A stretch of 64,000 nt of DNA from Bacterioplanes sp965233665 (lineage in GTDB: Bacteria > Pseudomonadota > Gammaproteobacteria > Pseudomonadales > Oceanobacteraceae). Of the stretch, positions 22,460 through 38,079 are shown piece by piece. How positions within the stretch are numbered: the first letter of the stretch is position 1; every line of letters starts with the position of its first letter. The notes under the pieces were generated by a model, which ran no database searches, was not told the DNA's origin, and saw only the letters and a program-made list of their open reading frames with translations. A program made the position numbers and the translations under genes. The stretch spans positions 1 to 64,000 of the forward strand of contig CBDDTG010000018.1 of assembly GCA_965233665.1 (NCBI GenBank), in the 5' to 3' direction.

Positions 22460-24547
22460 TTATTTAGCTGCTTTGCGAGCCTTAGCGTCTTCCATTACTT
22501 TTTCAGCAATGTTAGTTGGGCAAGGCATGTAGTGGCTGAACTCCATAGAGAACTGACCACGACCAGAAGTGATGGTACGCAGGTGGCCGATGTAACCAAA
22601 CATCTCTGACAGAGGTACGTCTGCCTTGATGCGAACGCCAGTTACGCCTGGCTCTTGGTCTTTGATCATGCCGCGACGACGGTTCAAGTCACCGATCACG
22701 TCACCTACGTTGTCTTCTGGAGTGAACACGTCAACCTTCATGATCGGCTCCAGCAGCTGTGCGCCGGCCTTAGGCATGGTTTGACGGAATGCACCTTTAG
22801 CAGCGATTTCAAACGCAACTGCAGAGGAGTCAACCGCGTGGTAGCCACCGTCGAATACGTCGATTTCAACGTCCAGTACTTGGAAGCCAGCCAGTGGGCC
22901 TTCGGCCATCATCGCAGCGAAACCTTTTTCGATCGCTGGGAAGAATTCCTTAGGTACGTTACCGCCCACAACCGAGGTGGTGAAAACGAAACCTGAGCCT
23001 GGCTCACCTGGCTTCATGGTGTAGTCGATCTTACCGTATTGACCAGAACCACCTGACTGCTTCTTGTGGGTGTAGCTGTCTTCAACCGCAGAAGTAATGG
23101 TTTCGCGGTAGGCTACCTGAGGCTCGCCCACTTCCAGTTCCACGCCGTAAGTACGCTTCAGGATGTCGACTTTAATGTCCAGGTGCAGCTCGCCCATACC
23201 TTTCAGGATGGTTTCGCCAGAGTCTTCGTCGGTTTCAACGCGGAACGATGGATCTTCTGCTACCAGCTTACCGATCGCAACACCCATCTTATCAACGGCG
23301 CCTTTGTCTTTCGGCTTAACCGCGATAGAGATAACTGGATCTGGGAACACCATGGCTTCCAGAGTACAAGGGTGCTTAGGATCACACAGGGTGTGACCCG
23401 TTTGAACGTTCTTCATACCAACAACAGCAATGATGTCACCGGCTTGGGCACGAGTCAGTTCAGACTTGTCGTCAGCCTGCATCTCAACCATTCGACCAAC
23501 ACGCTCGGTCTTGCCAGTCGCTGAGTTCAGGATGGTGTCACCCTTGTTCAGCACGCCTGAGTAGATACGGATAAAGGTCAGGGCGCCGAAACGGTCATCC
23601 ATGATCTTAAATGCCAACGCGCGCAGTGGCTCTTCCGCAGACACAGTGGCGTATTCGCCAGTCTCGTTACCTTCTTCGTCGGTCAGCGGCTGCGGATCAA
23701 CTTCGGTTGGTGCTGGCAGGTAGTCAACGACCGCGTCCAGAACCAGCTGTACGCCTTTGTTCTTAAACGCAGAACCACAGTAGGTTGGGAAGAAGGCCAG
23801 AGTACGGGTACCTTCACGGATGCAGCGCTTGATCTCGTCGATAGACGGCTCAACACCTTCTTCCAGGTAGGCCATCATCAGATCTTCGTCGACTTCCAGA
23901 GCGGTTTCGATCAACTGCTCACGGTACATCTCAACGTCGTCTGCCATGTCAGCAGGTACGTCTTCTACGGAGTAGTTTTCTGCCAGGCCAGTGTCGTCCC
24001 AGACGTACGCTTTACGGCTCAGCAGGTCAACTACACCCACGAACTGATCTTCGGTACCGATTGGCAGTACCATGACCAGTGGGTTGGCGCCCAGCACCTT
24101 CTTCACCTGCTCAGTAACGCGGTAGAAGTCAGCACCCAGGCGGTCCAGTTTGTTAACGAAGATAATACGAGATACTTCAGATTCGTTCGCATAGCGCCAG
24201 TTGGTTTCGGACTGTGGCTCTACGCCGCCAGAACCGCAAAATACGCCGATGCCGCCGTCCAGAACTTTCAAAGAACGGTACACTTCAACGGTGAAGTCAA
24301 CGTGTCCAGGGGTGTCAATCACGTTCAGACGGTGGCCTGCCCACTCACAGGTAACAGCCGCCGACTGAATGGTGATACCACGCTCAGCTTCCTGGTCCAT
24401 GAAGTCGGTGGTGGACTCACCATCGTGCACTTCGCCGGTTTTGTGAATTTTACCGGTGAGCTTCAGGATACGCTCGGTGGTGGTGGTTTTACCGGCGTCA
24501 ACGTGGGCGAAGATGCCGATGTTTCTGTACTTAGATAAATCAGTCAT
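22460..24547 (-). CDS. fusA2: Elongation factor G, second copy (EF-G type B)
   Basis: 695 residues, ribosomal translocase GTPase. G1 AHVDAGKT (14-21), G3 DTPGHVDF and G4 NKLD are intact; domains II-V follow at normal length. It differs clearly from the str-operon copy (38080-40179) and resembles the second EF-G of Pseudomonas and Vibrio. The start MTDLSKYRNI fits the family; the open frame begins 13 codons earlier. Codon use is strongly biased to the highly expressed set (AAC, ATC, GAC, CGT, GGT), more so than the other copy. TAGAAT followed by GCGCGC about 45 bases upstream of the start is a possible -10 with a stringent-type discriminator; its -35 is poor. It is divergent from tRNA-Trp-secE. 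Confidence 0.95.
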   Translation of the reverse strand: MTDLSKYRNIGIFAHVDAGKTTTTERILKLTGKIHKTGEVHDGESTTDFMDQEAERGITIQSAAVTCEWAGHRLNVIDTPGHVDFTVEVYRSLKVLDGGIGVFCGSGGVEPQSETNWRYANESEVSRIIFVNKLDRLGADFYRVTEQVKKVLGANPLVMVLPIGTEDQFVGVVDLLSRKAYVWDDTGLAENYSVEDVPADMADDVEMYREQLIETALEVDEDLMMAYLEEGVEPSIDEIKRCIREGTRTLAFFPTYCGSAFKNKGVQLVLDAVVDYLPAPTEVDPQPLTDEEGNETGEYATVSAEEPLRALAFKIMDDRFGALTFIRIYSGVLNKGDTILNSATGKTERVGRMVEMQADDKSELTRAQAGDIIAVVGMKNVQTGHTLCDPKHPCTLEAMVFPDPVISIAVKPKDKGAVDKMGVAIGKLVAEDPSFRVETDEDSGETILKGMGELHLDIKVDILKRTYGVELEVGEPQVAYRETITSAVEDSYTHKKQSGGSGQYGKIDYTMKPGEPGSGFVFTTSVVGGNVPKEFFPAIEKGFAAMMAEGPLAGFQVLDVEIDVFDGGYHAVDSSAVAFEIAAKGAFRQTMPKAGAQLLEPIMKVDVFTPEDNVGDVIGDLNRRRGMIKDQEPGVTGVRIKADVPLSEMFGYIGHLRTITSGRGQFSMEFSHYMPCPTNIAEKVMEDAKARKAAK

Positions 24548-24872
24548 AGCGTTACTCAATAAGCTAGGGTCGAAATCGCGCGCCATTCTACAGGGTTTCT
24601 ACCGGATTTTGATCACCTGTCGATAAATAATTCGGCCTGTGAGCGTTAAAAAGTCTCAAATGTGAGCGATGCTAGTCACCGTCTGGCTTGCTTCATGGGT
24701 TGGGTGGGCAAAAATGGTGCACCGGTAAAAATAAAAGCTTGGCAACGGCGTTTGCTTTGGGTAAGGTGCGCGGCATCTCTTCTTGCGGCCTGTTCGTAGG
24801 CGCGCATCCGCAACTAGGGGTTGCACTTTGCAAATCATACTGTATAGTGCTGCGCCCTAATTGAGTGTATAT
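24548..24872. other. Divergent intergenic region between fusA2 and tRNA-Trp
   Basis: 325 bases with control regions for both sides. The tRNA promoter is at 24821-24848. On the - strand a candidate -10 TAGAAT lies near 24590 for fusA2. In many gammaproteobacteria this interval carries tRNA-Tyr, tRNA-Gly, tRNA-Thr and a tuf gene; none of these is present here. Confidence 0.6.
24821..24848 (+). promoter_or_regulatory. Promoter of tRNA-Trp (and probably secE-nusG)
   Basis: -35 TTGCAC (24821-24826), a 16-base spacer and -10 TATAGT (24843-24848), followed by a GC-rich discriminator typical of stable-RNA promoters. The tRNA begins 24 bases after the -10. Confidence 0.75.
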
Positions 24873-24948
24873 AGGCCAGTAGTTCAATTGGTAGAGCGTC
24901 GGTCTCCAAAACCGAAAGTTGGGGGTTCGAGTCCCTCCTGGCCTGCCA
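24873..24948 (+). tRNA. trnW: tRNA-Trp (anticodon CCA)
   Basis: 76 bases with an encoded CCA end. The acceptor stem AGGCCAG pairs perfectly with CTGGCCT, discriminator G. Anticodon stem TCGGT/ACCGA encloses loop CTCCAAA, giving anticodon CCA at 24906-24908. The T loop is TTCGAGT. Trp tRNA upstream of secE is the usual gammaproteobacterial arrangement. Confidence 0.98.
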
Positions 24949-24957
24949 GATTCTTGG

Positions 24958-24980
24958 TGGCAGCTTCGGCTGCCATTTTT
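24958..24980 (+). terminator. Terminator between tRNA-Trp and secE
   Basis: TGGCAGC and GCTGCCA pair around a UUCG tetraloop, followed by TTTTT. It begins ten bases after the tRNA and ends 17 bases before the secE ATG. There is no room for a promoter in between, so secE-nusG transcription must pass through it unless a start lies within the tRNA gene. Confidence 0.9.
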
Positions 24981-24997
24981 GGCTTCAGGGAATTTTC

Positions 24998-25366
24998 ATG
25001 AGTACCGAGAGCAACGCAGGCAAGTCACCACTGGATTATGCCAAGTGGTTGTTGGCAGCAGCCTTTTTCGCAGCTGCCGTCTGGGGTAATTATCATTACA
25101 CCGAAATCGGTGCCCTGTATCGGGTGCTGGGTGTAGTGGCGCTGATGCTGATCAGTGCGGGTGTTGCGCTGACATCCAGTCAAGGCAAAAACTTCCTGCA
25201 GCTGTTGAAAGACGCCAACATCGAACGCCGTAAGGTGGTGTGGCCGACGCGTCAGGAGACCACGCAAACAACCTTGATTGTTGTTGCTGTGGTTGTGCTG
25301 ATGGGTTTGGCTTTGTGGGGGCTTGACAGTCTGTTAGGTTGGCTCATTTCACTGTTGATTGGCTAA
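24998..25366 (+). CDS. secE: Preprotein translocase subunit SecE
   Basis: 122 residues, the three-transmembrane-segment type (about 15-32, 38-57 and 92-117). It clamps the two halves of SecY in the inner membrane. The conserved cytoplasmic amphipathic stretch NIERRKVVWPTRQETTQTT precedes the last membrane segment. The gene is followed by nusG after nine bases. The ribosome binding site is modest (CAGGGAA). Confidence 0.96.
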   Translation: MSTESNAGKSPLDYAKWLLAAAFFAAAVWGNYHYTEIGALYRVLGVVALMLISAGVALTSSQGKNFLQLLKDANIERRKVVWPTRQETTQTTLIVVAVVVLMGLALWGLDSLLGWLISLLIG

Positions 25367-25375
25367 GGAACCCGT

Positions 25376-25912
25376 ATGTCTAAGCGTTGGTATGTTGTTC
25401 ATGCCTACTCAGGGTATGAGAAGCGCGTCCAGAACGCCCTAAAAGAGCGCATTGAACTGCATGAGATGCAGGATCAATTTGGCGATGTGCTGGTTCCGAC
25501 CGAAGAGGTGGTTGAAGTTCGCGACGGCAAAAAGCGCAAGAGCGAGCGTAAATTCTACCCAGGTTATGTGCTGGTGCAGATGGAAATGAATGATGACACG
25601 TGGCACCTGGTTAAGCAGACGCCGCGTGTGATGGGTTTTATTGGCGGTACCGCTGATAAGCCTGCGCCGATTACCGAGCGCGAAGCAGATGCGATTCTGC
25701 AACGTGTTGAAGACGGTGCGGGTCGTCCATCGCATAAAACCATCTACGAGCCCGGTGAAGTGGTTCGTGTTATCGATGGTCCGTTTGCAGACTTCAATGG
25801 TGTGGTTGAAGGTGTTGACTACGAGAAGTCGCGCTTGCAAGTGGCGGTTACTATTTTTGGGCGGTCGACGCCCGTCGAGCTGGAATTTACCCAGGTTGAA
25901 AAGTCGGCATAA
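25376..25912 (+). CDS. nusG: Transcription termination/antitermination protein NusG
   Basis: 178 residues. The NGN domain (about 1-115, starting KRWYVVHAYSGYEKRV) binds the RNA polymerase clamp. The C-terminal KOW domain (about 125-178, GEVVRVIDGPFADFNGVVE) contacts Rho or S10. Length and sequence are ordinary. It is co-transcribed with secE, and its product could itself influence the hairpin-plus-U elements inside this gene cluster. Confidence 0.98.
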   Translation: MSKRWYVVHAYSGYEKRVQNALKERIELHEMQDQFGDVLVPTEEVVEVRDGKKRKSERKFYPGYVLVQMEMNDDTWHLVKQTPRVMGFIGGTADKPAPITEREADAILQRVEDGAGRPSHKTIYEPGEVVRVIDGPFADFNGVVEGVDYEKSRLQVAVTIFGRSTPVELEFTQVEKSA

Positions 25913-25918
25913 GTTGAA

Positions 25919-25945
25919 CGGGGAGCCCGCTGGGCGCTATTACCC
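25919..25945 (+). promoter_or_regulatory. L1-binding leader RNA of the rplK-rplA mRNA
   Basis: The sequence GGGGAGCCC, then GGGC, then CTATTACCC folds into a lower GGG/CCC stem, a GA bulge opposite a large right-hand loop, and an upper GCCC/GGGC stem. This is the form of the E. coli L11-operon leader, where L1 binds a copy of its 23S rRNA site and blocks translation. It ends five bases before the rplK ribosome binding site AGGAG. It serves as a local example of rRNA mimicry. Confidence 0.85.
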
Positions 25946-25959
25946 ATTAGGAGTACATC

Positions 25960-26394
25960 ATGGCTAAGAAAGTAGACGGCTATATCAAGCTGCAGGTTGG
26001 CGCTGGTAAAGCTAACCCAAGTCCCCCGGTTGGTCCTGCTCTGGGTCAGCACGGTCTGAACATCATGGAATTCTGTAAGGCGTTTAACGCTAAAACTGAC
26101 AGCCTGGAAGCGGGCGCGCCAGTTCCTGTGATCATCACAGTGTACAGCGATAAAAGCTTTACCTTTGAAATCAAAACCCCACCTGCGTCTTTCCTGCTGA
26201 AAAAAGCAGCGGGCATCCAGAGCGGTTCTGCGCGTCCTAATACTGAAAAAGTGGGTACCGTTACCCGTGCTCAGTTGGAAGAGATCGCAACCACTAAGAT
26301 GAAAGACCTGACTGCCGCCGATATGGATGCAGCAGTACGCACCATCGCCGGTTCTGCCCGTGCAATGGGTCTGAACGTGGAGGGTGTTGAGTAA
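25960..26394 (+). CDS. rplK: 50S ribosomal protein L11
   Basis: 144 residues, binds the GTPase-associated centre of 23S rRNA. The N-terminal loop PPVGPALGQHGLNIMEF is diagnostic, and the C-terminal RNA-binding domain (about 75-144) is complete. The stop overlaps the rplA start by one base (TAATG), which supports translational coupling under the L1 leader. Confidence 0.98.
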   Translation: MAKKVDGYIKLQVGAGKANPSPPVGPALGQHGLNIMEFCKAFNAKTDSLEAGAPVPVIITVYSDKSFTFEIKTPPASFLLKKAAGIQSGSARPNTEKVGTVTRAQLEEIATTKMKDLTAADMDAAVRTIAGSARAMGLNVEGVE

Positions 26395-27089
26395 TGGCTA
26401 AGTTGACTAAGCGTCAGAAGCTGATCGCTGAAAAAGTAGAAGCGGGCAAGGTCTACAGCATCGAAGAAGCTGTAGCAATCCTGGCTGAACTGCCAAAGCC
26501 TAAGTTTGTAGAGTCCGTTGATGTGGCCGTTAATCTGGGCATCGACGCACGTAAATCTGACCAGAACGTTCGTGGTTCAACCGTACTGCCTAACGGCACC
26601 GGCAAAACCATGCGTGTTGCTGTGTTCACTCAAGGTGCTAACGCTGAAGCTGCTTTGGCTGCTGGCGCTGACGAAGTGGGCATGGAAGATCTGGCAGAAA
26701 AGATCAAAGGTGGCGACCTGAACTTCGACGTAGTGATTGCATCTCCAGATGCGATGCGCGTTGTTGGTCAATTGGGTCAGGTACTGGGCCCGCGTGGTCT
26801 GATGCCAAACCCGAAAGTTGGCACCGTGACCCCTGATGTTGCTACTGCGGTAAATAACGCAAAAGCAGGCCAGGTTCGTTACCGTAACGACAAAAACGGC
26901 ATTATTCACACCAGCATCGGCAAAGTTGATTTCAGTGTTGAATCTCTGAAAGGCAACCTGACTGCGCTGCTGGCTGACCTGAAAAAAGCTAAGCCTTCTT
27001 CCGCCAAAGGCGTATTTATGAAGAAAGTGACTCTGTCTACGACTATGGGTCCTGGCTTGGTCGTTGATCATTCCTCTCTGGATTTTTGA
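26394..27089 (+). CDS. rplA: 50S ribosomal protein L1
   Basis: 231 residues, stalk protein at the ribosomal E site. MGPRGLMPNPKVGTV-type motif (here LGPRGLMPNPKVGTVTPDV) is the family signature. It also acts as the repressor for its own mRNA through the leader before rplK. Length is normal and the start overlaps the rplK stop. Confidence 0.98.
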   Translation: MAKLTKRQKLIAEKVEAGKVYSIEEAVAILAELPKPKFVESVDVAVNLGIDARKSDQNVRGSTVLPNGTGKTMRVAVFTQGANAEAALAAGADEVGMEDLAEKIKGGDLNFDVVIASPDAMRVVGQLGQVLGPRGLMPNPKVGTVTPDVATAVNNAKAGQVRYRNDKNGIIHTSIGKVDFSVESLKGNLTALLADLKKAKPSSAKGVFMKKVTLSTTMGPGLVVDHSSLDF

Positions 27090-27275
27090 TCAACGTAACG
27101 ATCTTTGGGGTTGCCGCTTAGGCGGCAGCTGTCAAAGACCGCAGGAGCAGGGCAAGTCTGTTGTCTGTTCTGCTTAATATTTCCTGCGCAGATAGTGTGT
27201 GGCCCCGTTCAGAATTCTGAATAGTCACACCGAGACTGGCTCTTTTGAGCCCAACTAACTTGTTAGGAGTTAATC
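27090..27275 (+). promoter_or_regulatory. L10-binding leader RNA of the rplJ-rplL mRNA
   Basis: 186 bases without a gene. It contains a TGCCGC/GCGGCA hairpin (27112-27127) and a segment CCTGCGCAGATAGTG that resembles the conserved CCUUGCGUAGACGGUG of the E. coli L10 leader. In E. coli the L10(L7/L12)4 complex binds such a leader and represses translation of rplJ. Identification is by resemblance from memory and position. Confidence 0.6.
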
Positions 27276-27770
27276 GTGGCCTTAGGACTCGAAGATAAGA
27301 AGGCGATTGTCGCCGAAGTCCAGGAAGTAGCACAAAACGCTCTGTCTGCCGTTGTTGCAGATTCGCGTGGCGTGACTGTGGATGCCATGACCGCTCTGCG
27401 TAAAGAAGCCCGCGAAGCCGGTGTTTGGATGAAAGTCGTCCGTAACACCCTGGCGCGTCGCGCGGTGGAAGGTACTGAATACGAGTGTCTGAACGACACT
27501 TTTGTTGGTCCTACCCTGATCGCATTTTCATCAGAGCACCCAGGTGCGGCCGCTCGTATCTTTAAGGCATTTGCCAAAGATAACGATGCGTTCGAAATCA
27601 AAGCCGGTGCCTTTGAAGGTGAAGTGGTTGACTTCAACATGCTGGCAACACTGCCAACATACGACGAAGCAATCGCCAAGCTGATGAGCGTCATGAAAGA
27701 AGCGTCTGCAGGCAAGCTGGTACGTACCATTGCTGCTATCCGCGACCAGAAAGAAGAGCAAGCAGCTTAA
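27276..27770 (+). CDS. rplJ: 50S ribosomal protein L10
   Basis: 164 residues, anchors the L7/L12 dimers of the stalk. N-terminal rRNA-binding domain (AEVQEVAQNALSAVVADSRG) and a C-terminal helix for L12 binding are present. The start is GTG with TAGGAG seven bases upstream, which would allow tight control by the leader. Confidence 0.98.
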   Translation: MALGLEDKKAIVAEVQEVAQNALSAVVADSRGVTVDAMTALRKEAREAGVWMKVVRNTLARRAVEGTEYECLNDTFVGPTLIAFSSEHPGAAARIFKAFAKDNDAFEIKAGAFEGEVVDFNMLATLPTYDEAIAKLMSVMKEASAGKLVRTIAAIRDQKEEQAA

Positions 27771-27833
27771 TCCCAAGCTGTTCGCACAACGATTTATCGA
27801 GCATAGTGCTCCATTAAATTTAGGAATAGTCTC

Positions 27834-28208
27834 ATGTCACTGACTAAAGAAGATATCATCGAAGCAATCGCCGAAATGTCTGTAAAAGACGTTGTTGAGC
27901 TGATCGAAGCGATGGAAGAAAAATTCGGCGTAACTGCAGCTGCTGCAGTTGTTGCTGGTGGTGCAGCTGGCGGCGATGCTGGCGCAGCTGAAGAGCAAAC
28001 TGAGTTCGACGTTGTTCTGACCTCTGCAGGCGACAAGAAGGTTAACGTGATCAAGGCAGTTCGTGAACTGACTGGCGCTGGCCTGAAAGACGCGAAAGCA
28101 ATGGTTGACGGCGCTCCAGCGACTGTTAAAGAAGGCGTATCTAAGGATGACGCCGAAGCTGCTAAAGCGGCTCTGGAAGCAGCTGGCGCTTCTGTCGAAG
28201 TCAAGTAA
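27834..28208 (+). CDS. rplL: 50S ribosomal protein L7/L12
   Basis: 124 residues. N-terminal dimerisation domain (about 1-33), Ala/Gly-rich hinge (about 38-55) and the factor-binding C-terminal domain (EKTEFDVVL-like, KDAKAMVDGAP). Codon use is extremely biased, as for the most abundant ribosomal protein. A hairpin with a U-tract follows the stop by 55 bases. Confidence 0.98.
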   Translation: MSLTKEDIIEAIAEMSVKDVVELIEAMEEKFGVTAAAAVVAGGAAGGDAGAAEEQTEFDVVLTSAGDKKVNVIKAVRELTGAGLKDAKAMVDGAPATVKEGVSKDDAEAAKAALEAAGASVEVK

Positions 28209-28263
28209 TTTGCAATTCGTTGCAAAGCCGTTGCTTGGGCTCTAAAGTCGAAAAACGGCGAAC

Positions 28264-28292
28264 GGCTGGCGGGTTTACCCGTCAGCCTTTTT
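28264..28292 (+). terminator. Attenuating terminator between rplL and rpoB
   Basis: GGCTGGCGGG and CCCGTCAGCC pair (ten base pairs, one G-T) around TTTA, then TTTTT. In E. coli a partial terminator in the same interval lowers rpoBC transcription relative to rplL; the same role is likely here. Confidence 0.85.
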
Positions 28293-28653
28293 CACGTTAT
28301 GGAAATCGTGAGCTTGCTGGCAAGCTGCCGGGTTCTAACGCAAGGTAAGTGTTGGGCCGGTTGGCGCTAATTCAATGGTACAGCCAGTGGCGTAGGCTAC
28401 TGAGCTCTTTGGGGTGGTAGGTTGCACATCGTATGACTCACGACCGATGCTGCTCAAGCAGAATGACAAACCCAGTTGTAACTTGTCGGCCTGTGGCTGC
28501 CCACCTAGCTATTGATGTATGCATCACGCAACGCTGCTCTCCTGGAGTGACTGAGGTCACCCGACCTAAACCAGTCACCATTGAATTAGTACTAACAGAC
28601 CCAAGCCACATGGGTCTGACGACCTGATCGAGGCAACAGTCCGGGGATAACTG
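28293..28653 (+). promoter_or_regulatory. Long rpoB leader with a strong hairpin
   Basis: 361 bases with no convincing gene; a 64-codon frame at 28433-28627 has no ribosome binding site or family likeness. CAGACCCA (28596-28603) and TGGGTCTG (28611-28618) form a perfect eight-base-pair stem with loop AGCCACA, 36 bases before the rpoB ATG. RNase III processing or RpoB feedback are possible uses. Confidence 0.5.
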
Positions 28654-32730
<4,077 letters not shown>

Positions 32731-32791
32731 GCGGATGAGCAGTGCTCAGGTGGACATCGCTGCCTGAGCCTGACTCCAAACGGAGCTAACT

Positions 32792-37012
<4,221 letters not shown>

Positions 37013-37053
37013 TCTGTCAGGCTGTTCGCATTGTGAGCAGCCTTGACGCATAA

Positions 37054-37084
37054 GGGCGCTGCGGGTATCCTCGCGGCCCCTTTT
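37054..37084 (+). terminator. Terminator after rpoC
   Basis: GGG-GCTGCGGG pairs with CTCGCGGC-CCC with one bulged C and a G-T pair, loop TATC, then TTTT. It is the probable end of the rpoBC transcript. Confidence 0.65.
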
Positions 37085-37087
37085 ATT

Positions 37088-37111
37088 GCATCAGTTTTCT
37101 GATGCTTTTTT
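37088..37111 (+). terminator. Second terminator, directly before rpsL
   Basis: A perfect GCATCAG/CTGATGC stem, loop TTTT, then TTTTTT. Only 22 bases separate it from the rpsL ATG, too few for a promoter. The str operon must therefore be transcribed through it, or from inside rpoC, so it may act as an attenuator. Confidence 0.88.
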
Positions 37112-37133
37112 GAACGATATGGGAGTTTGCTAA

Positions 37134-37508
37134 ATGGCTACAATCAACCAGTTGGTTCGTCAGCCTCGTAAGCGCAAAATGGCTAAGAGCGACGTACCTG
37201 CCCTGCAGGCGTGTCCTCAGCGTCGTGGCGTATGCACCCGTGTATATACCACTACCCCTAAAAAGCCTAACTCGGCATTGCGTAAAGTATGTCGTGTGCG
37301 TCTGACGAACGGTTATGAAGTGTCTTCCTACATTGGTGGTGAAGGTCACAACTTGCAAGAACACAGTGTGGTTCTGATTCGCGGCGGTCGTGTAAAAGAC
37401 TTGCCGGGTGTTCGCTATCACACAGTACGCGGTACTTTGGATACCTCTGGTGTTGCTGATCGTAAGCAAGGCCGTTCCAAGTACGGTGCTAAGCGTCCTA
37501 AGAGCTAA
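37134..37508 (+). CDS. rpsL: 30S ribosomal protein S12
   Basis: 124 residues, decoding-centre protein. K43 in TTPKKPNS and K88 in GRVKDLPGVRYH are the wild-type residues associated with streptomycin sensitivity, and D89 is the usual methylthiolation site. GGGAG lies before the ATG. It is the first gene of the str operon. Confidence 0.99.
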   Translation: MATINQLVRQPRKRKMAKSDVPALQACPQRRGVCTRVYTTTPKKPNSALRKVCRVRLTNGYEVSSYIGGEGHNLQEHSVVLIRGGRVKDLPGVRYHTVRGTLDTSGVADRKQGRSKYGAKRPKS

Positions 37509-37587
37509 TTGTTTATTCATCGTCGATAAGAGTAAGGCTGGGATAACAATGCCCAGGCTGACCTGAAGACCGAAGAGGGCTTATCAA

Positions 37588-38058
37588 ATGCCAAGAAGAA
37601 GAGTTGCCGCGAAGCGCGAAATTCTGCCGGATCCTAAGTTCGGAAATGTCACGCTGGCTAAGTTTATGAACCACGTGATGATCAGCGGTAAAAAATCTGT
37701 CGCTGAAAAAATCGTATACGGTGCGCTGGATGCGATTGAAAAGAAACAAGGCGGTAACCCGCTGGAAGTATTCGAACAAGCGCTAGAAGCTGTTCAGCCA
37801 ATGGTAGAAGTTAAAGGCCGCCGTGTTGGTGGTGCGACCTACCAAGTGCCAGTAGAAGTGCGTCCTTCTCGTCGTGTGGCTCTGTCCATGCGCTGGTTGG
37901 TTGACGCTGCTCGTGGTCGTGGTGAGAAATCCATGGCACAGCGTCTGGCTAACGAAATGATGGATGCTGTTGAAGGCAAAGGCGCAGCGGTTAAGAAGCG
38001 TGAAGACGTACACCGCATGGCCGAGGCGAACAAAGCGTTCTCTCACTATCGTTTCTAA
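37588..38058 (+). CDS. rpsG: 30S ribosomal protein S7
   Basis: 156 residues, initiates assembly of the 30S head. MPRRRVAAKREILPDPKFG and GGATYQVPVEVRPSRR are family signatures. The 79-base rpsL-rpsG spacer is where S7 represses its own mRNA in E. coli; a GGCTGGG...CCCAGGCTG-like pairing is visible there (about 37536-37561) but I cannot establish S7 binding. Confidence 0.98.
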   Translation: MPRRRVAAKREILPDPKFGNVTLAKFMNHVMISGKKSVAEKIVYGALDAIEKKQGGNPLEVFEQALEAVQPMVEVKGRRVGGATYQVPVEVRPSRRVALSMRWLVDAARGRGEKSMAQRLANEMMDAVEGKGAAVKKREDVHRMAEANKAFSHYRF

Positions 38059-38079
38059 TTAGATCAGAGGATCCACTGA

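Noticed and set aside
28433..28627. 64-codon frame in the rpoB leader
   Set aside because: No ribosome binding site, odd composition rich in Cys, Thr and Pro, and it covers the leader hairpin. Better explained as untranslated leader.
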